DNA of 64,000 nucleotides from JAJPHI01 sp035541875 (GTDB lineage Bacteria > Desulfobacterota > Binatia > Binatales > Binataceae), in contig DATKML010000058.1 of NCBI GenBank assembly GCA_035541875.1, forward strand, positions 123,891 to 187,890. The letters run 5' to 3'. Below the pieces are notes generated by a model that did not search any database, was not told the origin of the DNA, and saw only the letters and a list, made by a program, of their open reading frames with translations. Numbering within the stretch: the stretch's first letter is position 1; each line of letters begins with the position of its first letter. This document shows, one piece after another, positions 42,610-50,779 of this stretch. A program made the translations under genes and the position numbers.

Positions 42610-44061
42610 ATGGCGAATGAACTGACCAAGCCAGAGAATTTTTTTATGTCGCGGTTCGGTATGACCGAGAACTCCCTTGAGCGGGTTCTTGGGAATGCGC
42701 TCGAGCGCAAGGCCGATTACGCGGATCTCTATTTCGAATACCGCAGCGCCGAGGGACTGAGCCTCGAAGAATCGATGGTGAACCATACCTCGAAGAGCGT
42801 ATCGCAGGGGGTCGGAGTCCGGGTCTGCGCTGAAGACCGGACCGGCTACGCCTACTCCGACGAGGTGACGATCGATCGGATGAAGCTCGCCGCAGAAGCC
42901 GCCCGCGCGATCGCCGACGAGAGAGGCGCAGTGCCCGCAGCGGTTCAAGTGGGGCAGCCGGTACAACGGCATAGGCTCTACGAGTTGCAACAAACGGCGC
43001 TCGATATCCCGCTCGACGAACGGGCTCGACTACTGCGCGAGGTCGATGAGATGGCCCGCGCCTACGATCCGCGGATCCGCAACGTGATGGCCTCGTTCGG
43101 CGCCGAGCAGAAAATCGTGATGATCGTGAACAGCAAGGGTGAGCTTGCGGCTGACGTTCAGCCACTGTGTCGCCTGAGTGTCACGGTAATCGCGGAAGAA
43201 GATGGCAAGGGGCGTCAGATCGGATCCCACGGTGGTGGCGGCCGTGTCGAATGGCGCTACTTCTTTGAAGGCGATCGCTGGAAGGAGTACGTGAGAGAAG
43301 CGGCGCGGCAGGCGATCACAAATCTCGATGCGGTTGATGCGCCGGCGGGTGAGATGGTTGTAGTGCTGGGCCCGGGATGGCCCGGAATCCTGCTGCACGA
43401 AGCAATCGGCCATGGGCTCGAAGGCGATTTCAATCGTAAGGGTGTCTCGGCCTTTTCGAATCGAATCGGACAGAAGGTGGCGAGTCCGCTATGCACGGTG
43501 GTCGATGATGGGACGATCGCGAACCGGCGCGGCAGTATCAATGTCGATGACGAAGGGACTCCGACCTCGCGCACGACGCTGATCGAAAAGGGTGTCCTGC
43601 GCGGTTATTTGCAGGATCGACTGAACGCACGCCTGATGAAGATGGCGCCGACGGGTAACGGTCGACGCGAAAGCTTTGCGCACGCGCCGATGCCTCGGAT
43701 GACGAATACCTTCATGCTGCCCGGCGAATCGACGCCGGGAGAAATCATCAAGTCGGTGAAGCACGGGCTTTACGCCGTTAGTTTCGGCGGCGGTCAGGTC
43801 GATATCACCAACGGTAAGTTCGTTTTCTCTGCGAGCGAAGCCTATCTGATCGAAGATGGCCAGGTGACCCGTCCGGTCAAAGGCGCGACGCTGATCGGTG
43901 ATGGCCCCGACGTACTTACGCGAGTATCGATGGTAGGCAACGATCTGGCGCTCGATTCGGGCGTCGGCACTTGCGGCAAGGATGGTCAATCGGTGCCGGT
44001 TGGGGTCGGCTTGCCGACGATCCGCGTCGATGGGATCACGGTGGGAGGGACCAGCGCCTAA
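42610..44061 (+). CDS. tldD: Metalloprotease TldD
   Basis: The 483-residue protein matches TldD in length. The zinc motif HExxxH is HEAIGH, with His263, Glu264 and His268. The surrounding LGPGWPGILLHEAIGHGLEG is diagnostic, and YAVSFGGGQVDITNGKFVFS near the C-terminus is typical. TldD with TldE forms a cytoplasmic protease that threads unfolded peptides; known substrates include microcin B17 precursor and CcdA. Its partner gene lies 63 bases downstream. No peptide precursor is visible nearby. Confidence 0.95.
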   Translation: MANELTKPENFFMSRFGMTENSLERVLGNALERKADYADLYFEYRSAEGLSLEESMVNHTSKSVSQGVGVRVCAEDRTGYAYSDEVTIDRMKLAAEAARAIADERGAVPAAVQVGQPVQRHRLYELQQTALDIPLDERARLLREVDEMARAYDPRIRNVMASFGAEQKIVMIVNSKGELAADVQPLCRLSVTVIAEEDGKGRQIGSHGGGGRVEWRYFFEGDRWKEYVREAARQAITNLDAVDAPAGEMVVVLGPGWPGILLHEAIGHGLEGDFNRKGVSAFSNRIGQKVASPLCTVVDDGTIANRRGSINVDDEGTPTSRTTLIEKGVLRGYLQDRLNARLMKMAPTGNGRRESFAHAPMPRMTNTFMLPGESTPGEIIKSVKHGLYAVSFGGGQVDITNGKFVFSASEAYLIEDGQVTRPVKGATLIGDGPDVLTRVSMVGNDLALDSGVGTCGKDGQSVPVGVGLPTIRVDGITVGGTSA

Positions 44062-44124
44062 CTATCGGCGTTCACCTTCAACCGAAACCCAAGTCTTCAC
44101 TGAGAGGGAATTTGAGAGAAAAGC

Positions 44125-45477
44125 ATGGCCCAGATTGATCCTGCCATCGCGGAATGGACTCTGAATCAGGCGCGCGCCTGCGGTGCTACGGCGGCCGAGG
44201 TACTGATGGTTAGCGCCGAATCGCTTGCCGCCGGCGTGCGTAAGGGCGAGGTCGAAAAGCTCAAGAGCTCGCGGGAACAGCGGTTAGGACTGCGCGTCTT
44301 CTGCGGCCAAGCGTCGGCCAACGCCTCGACGGCTGAACTGGAGCGCGGATCGTTGGGGGCACTGATCGCCAACACCGTCGAGATGGCGCGACTGACGGCC
44401 GCAGACCCGTGGTCAGGTCTGCCTGATCCGGCGCTTCATCCGCGGGAGCTGCCCGATTTGGAATTGCGCGATCCGAAGCATGCGATCGTGAATGCTGACG
44501 AAGCGCTCCGCATTGCGCGAGCCGCCGAAAAGGTCGCGCTGGCAGCCGACCCGCGGATCAAGAACTCAGAGGGCGCGGAATTCAGCTCGGGACTGTACGA
44601 AATTCTCTTCGCCAACAGCCAGGGTTTTAGCGGCGGCTACGCGGGCTCCTCGTTCAGTCTCGCGGTTGCGCCTATCGCGCAGAGCGACGACGGCAAAATG
44701 CAGATCGGCTACTGGTCGACCGCCGGACGCCATTTCGATCGCCTCGAAGATCCCGAAGCTGTGGGTGCGACCGCTGCGAAGCGTGCATTGCGCAAACTTG
44801 GGGCGCGCAAGATCAAGACGACCCGCGCACCGATCGTCTTCGATCCAGAGATGGCGGCCGGGCTGATCCGCTCGATCGCAAGTGCTGCGTCGGGCCCTTC
44901 ACTCTACAAGCGCGCTTCGTTTCTGCTCGATCGTATCAATACCCAGATCGCGGCTCCGAGTATCACGATTCGCGATGATGCCCGGATGCCCGGGGGGCTG
45001 GGCTCGAAGCCTTTCGACGGCGAAGGACTCGCGACAAATCAGAAAAATCTGGTCGAGAACGGCGTCCTCAAGACCTATTTTCTCGACTCCTACTCGGCAC
45101 GCAAGCTGAAGATGAGCCCTACCGGCAACGCCTCTCGCGGCGTGGGCGATTCGCCCGGCGTCAGCTCGACGAATCTTTACCTGCAGGTGGGGCGCCATAC
45201 GCCGGAAGAGATAATCGGTTCGGTGAAGCGCGGCCTTTACGTTACCGAGCTGATTGGTTTCGGCGTGAACGGTGTCACCGGTGATTATTCGCGTGGTGCC
45301 GGCGGTCTATGGATCGAAGATGGCGAACTGACCTACCCGGTGCAGGAGATCACGATCGCTGGCAACCTCAAGGATATGTTCCTCGGTATCGAGATGATCG
45401 GGAATGATCTCCGCTTCCGCTCGACGGTTGTGTCGCCGACGATCAAGATCGGCGAGATGATTATCGCGGGCGAATAA
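44125..45477 (+). CDS. tldE: TldE (PmbA) family protein, TldD partner
   Basis: The 450-residue protein has the TldE/PmbA pattern: an N-terminal SAESLAAGVRKGEVEKLKSS, QRLGLRVFCGQASANAST, and a C-terminal SVKRGLYVTELIGFGVNGVT, followed by GDYSRGAGGLWIEDGE. It lacks the HExxxH zinc motif, as expected for the non-catalytic subunit. The heterodimer with TldD degrades or processes peptides. The start ATG at 44125 follows AGAGAAAAGC. It ends about 80 bases before a perfect inverted repeat. Confidence 0.94.
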   Translation: MAQIDPAIAEWTLNQARACGATAAEVLMVSAESLAAGVRKGEVEKLKSSREQRLGLRVFCGQASANASTAELERGSLGALIANTVEMARLTAADPWSGLPDPALHPRELPDLELRDPKHAIVNADEALRIARAAEKVALAADPRIKNSEGAEFSSGLYEILFANSQGFSGGYAGSSFSLAVAPIAQSDDGKMQIGYWSTAGRHFDRLEDPEAVGATAAKRALRKLGARKIKTTRAPIVFDPEMAAGLIRSIASAASGPSLYKRASFLLDRINTQIAAPSITIRDDARMPGGLGSKPFDGEGLATNQKNLVENGVLKTYFLDSYSARKLKMSPTGNASRGVGDSPGVSSTNLYLQVGRHTPEEIIGSVKRGLYVTELIGFGVNGVTGDYSRGAGGLWIEDGELTYPVQEITIAGNLKDMFLGIEMIGNDLRFRSTVVSPTIKIGEMIIAGE

Positions 45478-45555
45478 GCTCGTGGTTGTAAAAACCTACC
45501 TACTGTCACTAGTCGTGCGAAACTCGCGCGAGAGAAGGCAAATCAAGAATCAATA

Positions 45556-45591
45556 AAGGTGATCACGCAAGGAAATGTGCGTGATCACCTT
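45556..45591. repeat. Perfect 14-bp inverted repeat upstream of the Crp/Fnr gene
   Basis: AAGGTGATCACGCA (45556-45569) and TGCGTGATCACCTT (45578-45591) are exact reverse complements separated by eight bases. No T-run follows on either strand. It could be a weak tldE terminator or a binding site for a dimeric regulator. The inner TGATCAC core is itself close to palindromic. Confidence 0.7.
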
Positions 45592-45627
45592 GGACTCATT
45601 GCGAAATCGCTGTTCTAGTATTTCCTG

Positions 45628-46413
45628 ATGAAAGCTCCCGTAATGGCTGATGCTCTCAGGGCAGGCCGCGATCGCTTGGTGCAAGAGTTGGCGCGCTTCG
45701 GAATCGAGGCCCCAGTCGTCGATGGGTTGCTTAGCCGCCATACTCTGGTGCGCTATCCGCGCGACGCGATGATTTTTGCGCAGGGTGCCCCCGCCGATAT
45801 GCTTTCATGATTGTGAGCGGCGTTGTGCGAATCAGTTGCACGAATGCCGAGGCCCATCGGGTGGTAGTCGGTTTGGCGGGCCCCGGCGATCTCACCGGGT
45901 TTGCCGACAAGCGAGATGCGCCAAGGTGCGCGATCACAACTGTTCGCAGCCGAAACGATCACAGGTGTGACGATCGCGCTACTCACGCGGGAGCATCTGG
46001 TGCGAGTGCTCCGTCAGCTTCCCGTACCGAAACTGGTGGAATTGCTGGGGGCGCTGAATTCGATGTGGGCGGAGAGCCTGGCGGACTGGGCACGGATGGT
46101 AGGGATGTCGCTGCGCCAGAGGCTTACATACGTGCTTGGCAATCTGGGGGACCGCTTCGGGAGTCGCGAGAGTCGCGGTCTGCTGCTTCCGCTCGAACTC
46201 GGGCAGCAAGAGTTGGCGGAGATGATTGGGGGATCGCGTCCGATGGTCGGCAAATTGTTGCAGGATATGGAGCGCGACGGGGTAATTATACGTCAGGGTC
46301 GTCAGTTCATCGTCGTGCCGAGCATCGGTCCGACGGACGCGACAAAGCTTGTCGACGCGCCTGCGATGCGGCGAGCGATGCCACCGCACAATCTCGATCT
46401 GCGCGTACCTTGA
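45628..46413 (+). pseudogene. Crp/Fnr-family transcriptional regulator with two compensating frameshifts
   Basis: Three adjoining frames together read as one regulator of about 260 residues. The first frame ends FAQGAPADMLS-stop at 45810. The protein resumes one frame back at 45804 (FMIVSGVVRISCTNAEAHRV, then VVGLAGPGDLTGFADKRDA), and returns to the first frame around 45915-45935 (ARSQLFAAETITGVTIALLT). It then continues to 46413 through a Crp-type winged helix (GQQELAEMIGGSRPMVGKLL). One base appears missing near 45800 and one extra near 45925. The parts are the cyclic-nucleotide-like beta barrel and the DNA-binding domain. Either the gene is broken or the assembly has two indel errors. Confidence 0.8.
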
Positions 46414-46417
46414 TGGC

Positions 46418-47635
46418 CTAACCGGCGGAGTTGTCCGTCACGACACTAACAGCGAGCCCGTCGTTGAGATTCGATGGGGGCGTCAGGATGACTCGATCGC
46501 CGTCGTTGAGTCCGTGTTGAACTTCGATGCCGCCTTCGAGTGTGCGTCCCAGCGTGACCCGGGTGAGTTTCGCACGTCCGTCCCGCACTACCCATACGGA
46601 GCGAACGCCGCCCTTCTCGATAATCGCGCCTTTCGGCACAACGATATACGTCGCGGTCTTTTCGGCACCCGGAGGATCGGCGAGGAAGCTCACTTTCACG
46701 CTCATCTCGGGCTTTACGATCGTCAGGTCGGGCTCCGTCAGCTCGACTTCAACCTTGACCGTCCCTTTTTGGCGATCGGCCTCCGGGTAGATCTTCACGA
46801 CACGCGCATCAAAGGTCTTGTCGCTATAAGCGTCCGGCGTGACGAGAGCCGCGTTACCCATCGCGACCTTGCCGATATCGATTTCGTTGATATCGACCTC
46901 GGCCCGCATGTTGCCGAGGTCGGCCAGTTGCACGATATCGGTGGCGCCGCCGCCGGTCTGGATTTCGCCGCCGTAATTAATCGTATCGCCCAGTTCGCGA
47001 TATTTCTTCAGCACCACACCGTCGATCGGTGTAGTGATATGGCATTGGCTGACGTTGAACTTCGCAAAGGCGATCGCGGCCTCGGCGCGCTTCACTTCGG
47101 CCGCGGCGACGGCGGCGGCGTTATCGGCAACGTCGAGCTGATCACGTGAGGCCGCACGTTCGTCGAAGAGCGTGCGTATCCGTTTCGACTGAGCCTCCTT
47201 GAGTTTGAGATTGGCGGCGGCGAGTTCGTGATCGGCGATCGCCTGCTGGAGTTGCGCGGCGTAGTCGCGGTCATCGATACGCGCGAGCAGATCACCCTGC
47301 CGAACGTGCTGGCCCTCCTCGATCGGCTCTTCGACTATCTGGCCCAAAATTTTCGTGCCGATTGTGATGTACTTATGGCGGGTGACAACGTAGCCCGAGC
47401 CGGTAAGAATCACGCCGCGCTCCGACGCGAGGGGCTGGCGCACAACGACAGTTTCGACCGCCAAGGGTTGGCCGAAGGTTCTCCTGTAAACGGCGACACT
47501 GGCCAGACCGAGCACTACTAGCGCTAACACGGCGAGGCCGACTCTGGAGGTTGGCTTGCGCCGCTGCGGTGGATGCCGCGTGATGCGAAGGGCGTTGATA
47601 TCGCGTTCGTCGCCGCGAACTTGTTCTAGAGCCAC
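46418..47635 (-). CDS. Periplasmic adaptor of a MacAB-like ABC exporter (HlyD/MacA family)
   Basis: The 405-residue protein has a short cytoplasmic start, one membrane helix (RVGLAVLALVVLGLASVAVY), a barrel-sandwich hybrid (KILGQIVEEPIEEGQHVRQG, then DLLARIDDRDY), a coiled-coil hairpin of about 70 residues (QLQQAIADHELAAANLKLKE), and the second lipoyl half (CHITTPIDGVVLKKYRELGD). The GTG at 47635 follows GGAGAA inside the end of the upstream permease gene; a longer GTG start at 47668 would overlap it more. It probably bridges the inner-membrane ABC transporter to an outer membrane factor. Confidence 0.9.
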   Translation of the reverse strand: MALEQVRGDERDINALRITRHPPQRRKPTSRVGLAVLALVVLGLASVAVYRRTFGQPLAVETVVVRQPLASERGVILTGSGYVVTRHKYITIGTKILGQIVEEPIEEGQHVRQGDLLARIDDRDYAAQLQQAIADHELAAANLKLKEAQSKRIRTLFDERAASRDQLDVADNAAAVAAAEVKRAEAAIAFAKFNVSQCHITTPIDGVVLKKYRELGDTINYGGEIQTGGGATDIVQLADLGNMRAEVDINEIDIGKVAMGNAALVTPDAYSDKTFDARVVKIYPEADRQKGTVKVEVELTEPDLTIVKPEMSVKVSFLADPPGAEKTATYIVVPKGAIIEKGGVRSVWVVRDGRAKLTRVTLGRTLEGGIEVQHGLNDGDRVILTPPSNLNDGLAVSVVTDNSAG

Positions 47636-47639
47636 AGTG

Positions 47640-48806
47640 CTAACTTCTCCGGAGCGCGACCACGACACTCATTCGCATCGCCTGGCGAGCCGGCAACCAT
47701 CCGCCGAGCAATCCCATCGTTGCGGCAAAGGTGAGCGCTTCGATCACGATTGTGAGAGTTATACGAAAGCTGAAAGCGAGCGTTGAGAAGGTCACGAAAT
47801 TGCCGAACCTGCTTGAGAAGCCGTTGATCGGAGTAGCGAGTAGAACCCCGATCGCGCCGGCCGCAAGCGCGAGCATCACCGCCTCGAACAGGAACGAAGC
47901 CATCACCGCTCCGGGTCGAAAACCCAACGCCCGCAGTGTACCGATCTCCTGGGTGCGCGATGAGACCGCCGCGTACATCGTGTTCATCGCGCCGAAGATT
48001 GCACCGGCGGCCATGATCACGGCCATCACGAGCACGAGGGTACGGAGCTGATCAGCGACTCGCGATTGGTCGAGGTAATATTCGGGCTCGGTCATCCCCT
48101 GAAGATTGATACGAGGATCATCGGCGAGTCTTTTGATCAGTGCTTTCGTGTTTGTACCGTCCATCAGCTTCATCCGGACGCTGCTGAAATACGAGCCACG
48201 TTGGGAACTCTGTTGAACCCGATGCAACTCGCCCCAGATCTCCGATTCGAAGGAGCTGCCTTCTGCGGCAAAAATTCCGACTACCGTCCATGTGCCGCGT
48301 CCAAAGCGCAGCGTCGAGCCAAGAGTCGTCCCGCTGTAGCGCCCTTCAAGCGCTTGCCCAACGATTACTTCATTGAGGCTCGGATTGAACATCCGTCCCT
48401 TGATGATGTGTACGGTGGTGTGGACTGGCAGGGCGATCGGTTCGACACCGCGAAAGATGATGTTTTCCTGCGCTCCGCCAATACGATCGAGCAGTGTCTG
48501 CACGGTTAGTTCGGGCGATACGAGAGGGTTGCCTTTGCCGTCTCGGCGGATCGGTGGCAGAAATTTGAGCGCATCGAACTGGTCGCTGCTGACGAATGAT
48601 TCGGCCTCGGTCGTGGCACTTTTGCGCATCGCGATGAGATTGTCGGGCGAGCCGCTGTCCTGAATCGCTGCTGCGAGACCAGCGACCATCGCCATCACGA
48701 GAACAAAAACAGCCGTCACCAGAGCGATTCCGCCGACGGTCATCGCGGTCGAGACACGGCGAACGATCAAGCTGCGCAGGTTGTAGCGAAGCGGGATAGC
48801 CATCAT
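47640..48806 (-). CDS. FtsX/MacB-type ABC transporter permease (second of two)
   Basis: The 388-residue protein has an N-terminal membrane helix (STAMTVGGIALVTAVFVLVM), a periplasmic domain of the MacB type (LTVQTLLDRIGGAQENIIFR region), and three C-terminal helices with the FtsX core (VSSRTQEIGTLRALGFRPGA, then VMASFLFEAVMLALAAGAIG). Its ATG overlaps the stop of the preceding permease gene (ATGA). As a mechanotransmission-type permease it would couple ATP hydrolysis to periplasmic events instead of forming a channel. The cargo is unknown. Confidence 0.9.
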   Translation of the reverse strand: MMAIPLRYNLRSLIVRRVSTAMTVGGIALVTAVFVLVMAMVAGLAAAIQDSGSPDNLIAMRKSATTEAESFVSSDQFDALKFLPPIRRDGKGNPLVSPELTVQTLLDRIGGAQENIIFRGVEPIALPVHTTVHIIKGRMFNPSLNEVIVGQALEGRYSGTTLGSTLRFGRGTWTVVGIFAAEGSSFESEIWGELHRVQQSSQRGSYFSSVRMKLMDGTNTKALIKRLADDPRINLQGMTEPEYYLDQSRVADQLRTLVLVMAVIMAAGAIFGAMNTMYAAVSSRTQEIGTLRALGFRPGAVMASFLFEAVMLALAAGAIGVLLATPINGFSSRFGNFVTFSTLAFSFRITLTIVIEALTFAATMGLLGGWLPARQAMRMSVVVALRRS

Positions 48807-49948
48807 ACGACCGCGCGGAGCCCCTCGACAATATTGCGTTGCGCTGCAGAGCGGGCTGGTACGAACGCACTAAGGAATCCGATCGTCGCTGCGGCGCCCA
48901 GCGCCTCGATCGCAACTGATGTCGGCAAGGCGAGGGTACCGAACGGACCGAGCACATTGGCATTGAACGAGAAGATCTTGAAGAGAGCGTAAGCGGTGCC
49001 GCATCCGATGATGCCGCCGAGCAGGGCGATTAGCATCGATTCGGCGAGCAGGAGCGCCAGGATGGTTCGCGACGTGAAACCGATCGCCCGCATGACTACG
49101 ATTTCGGCGCGCCGCTCGCGAATCGACATCGCGGCGGTGTTTGCCGCGACGAGACCGATGGTAAAGATCACGATCAATCCCAGCCCCTGCGCGATCTGGA
49201 AAAAGATCTTGTAGTTGTTCATGAAGTTACCGAGGAAGGCACCCTCGGATTCGCTTTGGGTCTCTGCCGGCGAGTTCGCGAACTGCTCATCGAGCGACGC
49301 GATTACCTCGGGTACCGACGACGATTGGTCGACCCGGACCCACATATTATCGACGGTACCTTGATCGTGCGCGGCTTCGCTCAGATAGTCGCGCCGGAAG
49401 AGCAGGAAATTCGGCGGGCTCTTTCCGCCCATCACACCGACAATATTCAGCGTAACGTTGAAAGGATAATAGGTTCCGCGAAGCGTTACTTGCTGGCCGA
49501 CGTGGAGGCGGAACCGCTTCATCGTCTCGGGCCCGACGAGTGCGGCAGTACGGATCTTGGTGAACTGGGAGTAGGCCTCGTCAGAGATGCCCCAATCGGG
49601 CCACATCGCCTGCACCTGCTCGGGGTCGACGGCGAGATTGGGGAACTGATCGTTTACGTCGTGATAGATGCCGCCGAACCAGCTTTCCGCGACGACGGCT
49701 ACGACGTGAGGAGTGGCCACGATTTTGGAGCGATAGGCTTCGGGTATCGGATAGGCGAGCCCGGCTTTGTTGTGGCAGGCGATACGCAGTGACGAGGCGG
49801 TATCGCCGAGAATCTGACGAGCCACCGCCGGTACGCTGCTAAGCGCCGCGAAGACGAAGATCGACACGGCGATCGAGGAGATCGTCAGCAGCGTGCGCCG
49901 CTTGCTCCGCATCAGGTTCTTCGCAACGAGGAACGCGTACTTCATCAT
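48803..49948 (-). CDS. FtsX/MacB-type ABC transporter permease (first of two)
   Basis: The 381-residue protein has the same layout as its neighbour. An N-terminal helix follows MKYAFLVAKNLMRSKRRTLL, then a periplasmic domain, then an FtsX core (MSIRERRAEIVVMRAIGFTS, then RTILALLLAESMLIALLGGI). The two permeases are distinct in sequence, so a heterodimer is likely. It overlaps the ATPase gene by four bases upstream. Confidence 0.9.
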   Translation of the reverse strand: MMKYAFLVAKNLMRSKRRTLLTISSIAVSIFVFAALSSVPAVARQILGDTASSLRIACHNKAGLAYPIPEAYRSKIVATPHVVAVVAESWFGGIYHDVNDQFPNLAVDPEQVQAMWPDWGISDEAYSQFTKIRTAALVGPETMKRFRLHVGQQVTLRGTYYPFNVTLNIVGVMGGKSPPNFLLFRRDYLSEAAHDQGTVDNMWVRVDQSSSVPEVIASLDEQFANSPAETQSESEGAFLGNFMNNYKIFFQIAQGLGLIVIFTIGLVAANTAAMSIRERRAEIVVMRAIGFTSRTILALLLAESMLIALLGGIIGCGTAYALFKIFSFNANVLGPFGTLALPTSVAIEALGAAATIGFLSAFVPARSAAQRNIVEGLRAVV

Positions 49949-50682
49949 GACGCCCTCGGCTCAACAGCAGCCTTGCCATCAGCGGCGAGTCCGCCCGGTT
50001 CGCTACCGATGAGAACACCTTTATCCAGACGATAGATCAGATCGACGTAACGCTCGGCGCGATGGTCGTGCGTGACCATCACGATCGTTTTGTGGAAGCG
50101 GCGGCTCAGCTCCACGAGCAGGTTGAGAATCTCCTCGGCGGAGCGCGCATCGAGATCGCCGGTTGGTTCGTCGGCCACGATAATTGTCGGGTCAGTCACA
50201 ATCGCGCGGGCGATCGCGACCCGCTGCTCCTGTCCGCCGGAGAGCTGTCGCGGATAGTGATCCAGGCGATCGGCTAGCCCGACCAGGCGGAGCGCGATTT
50301 CGGCATGCTCGCGCCGCTCGGCCTTGCTGAGATGAGTGAGCAGAAGTGGGAGCTCGACGTTCTCGAAGGCCGTAAGAACAGGAATGAGGTTGTAGAACTG
50401 AAAAACCAGCCCGATATGCCGCGAACGCCATTCAGCGAGTTCGTTCTCGGTTAGGCCCCCTATCTCGTCACCGCCAACGGCGACGCGGCCGTTGCTGGGC
50501 TGGTCGATACCAGCGATCAGATTCAGCAGGGTCGTCTTGCCGGAGCCGGAGGGGCCCATGATCGCGGCGAAGGTGCCGGCCGGAATCTGCAGGCTCACTT
50601 CGTGCAGTGCATGGACTTCGAATTGATCGCGAAGATAGACGCGGCTTACCCGGTCGACCTCGATCATGCGGTTTTCAGCCAT
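49945..50682 (-). CDS. ABC transporter ATP-binding protein (LolD/MacB-type)
   Basis: The 245-residue ATPase has Walker A GPSGSGKTT (residues 43-51), signature LSGGQEQRVAIARA, Walker B TIIVADEPTGDLD and an H-loop MVTHD. The sequence FQFYNLIPVLTAFENVELPL is typical of the MacB/LolD/FtsE branch. It heads a four-gene minus-strand operon with two permeases and an adaptor, all overlapping or within four bases. It is divergent from clpB with a 97-base shared upstream region. Confidence 0.94.
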   Translation of the reverse strand: MAENRMIEVDRVSRVYLRDQFEVHALHEVSLQIPAGTFAAIMGPSGSGKTTLLNLIAGIDQPSNGRVAVGGDEIGGLTENELAEWRSRHIGLVFQFYNLIPVLTAFENVELPLLLTHLSKAERREHAEIALRLVGLADRLDHYPRQLSGGQEQRVAIARAIVTDPTIIVADEPTGDLDARSAEEILNLLVELSRRFHKTIVMVTHDHRAERYVDLIYRLDKGVLIGSEPGGLAADGKAAVEPRAS

Positions 50683-50779
50683 CGTCTATAAATAGCCTAG
50701 CTGTGGCGCTCCGCTCTCGCCAGTTGCCGATTGGCCGAGCGTGGTTACCTTTAACCCAAGAGGCAGTTAAGGCGAGAAA

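Noticed and set aside
50683..50779. Possible heat-shock control element upstream of clpB
   Set aside because: I looked for a CIRCE repeat and a sigma-32-like promoter in the 97-base gap and found neither convincingly.
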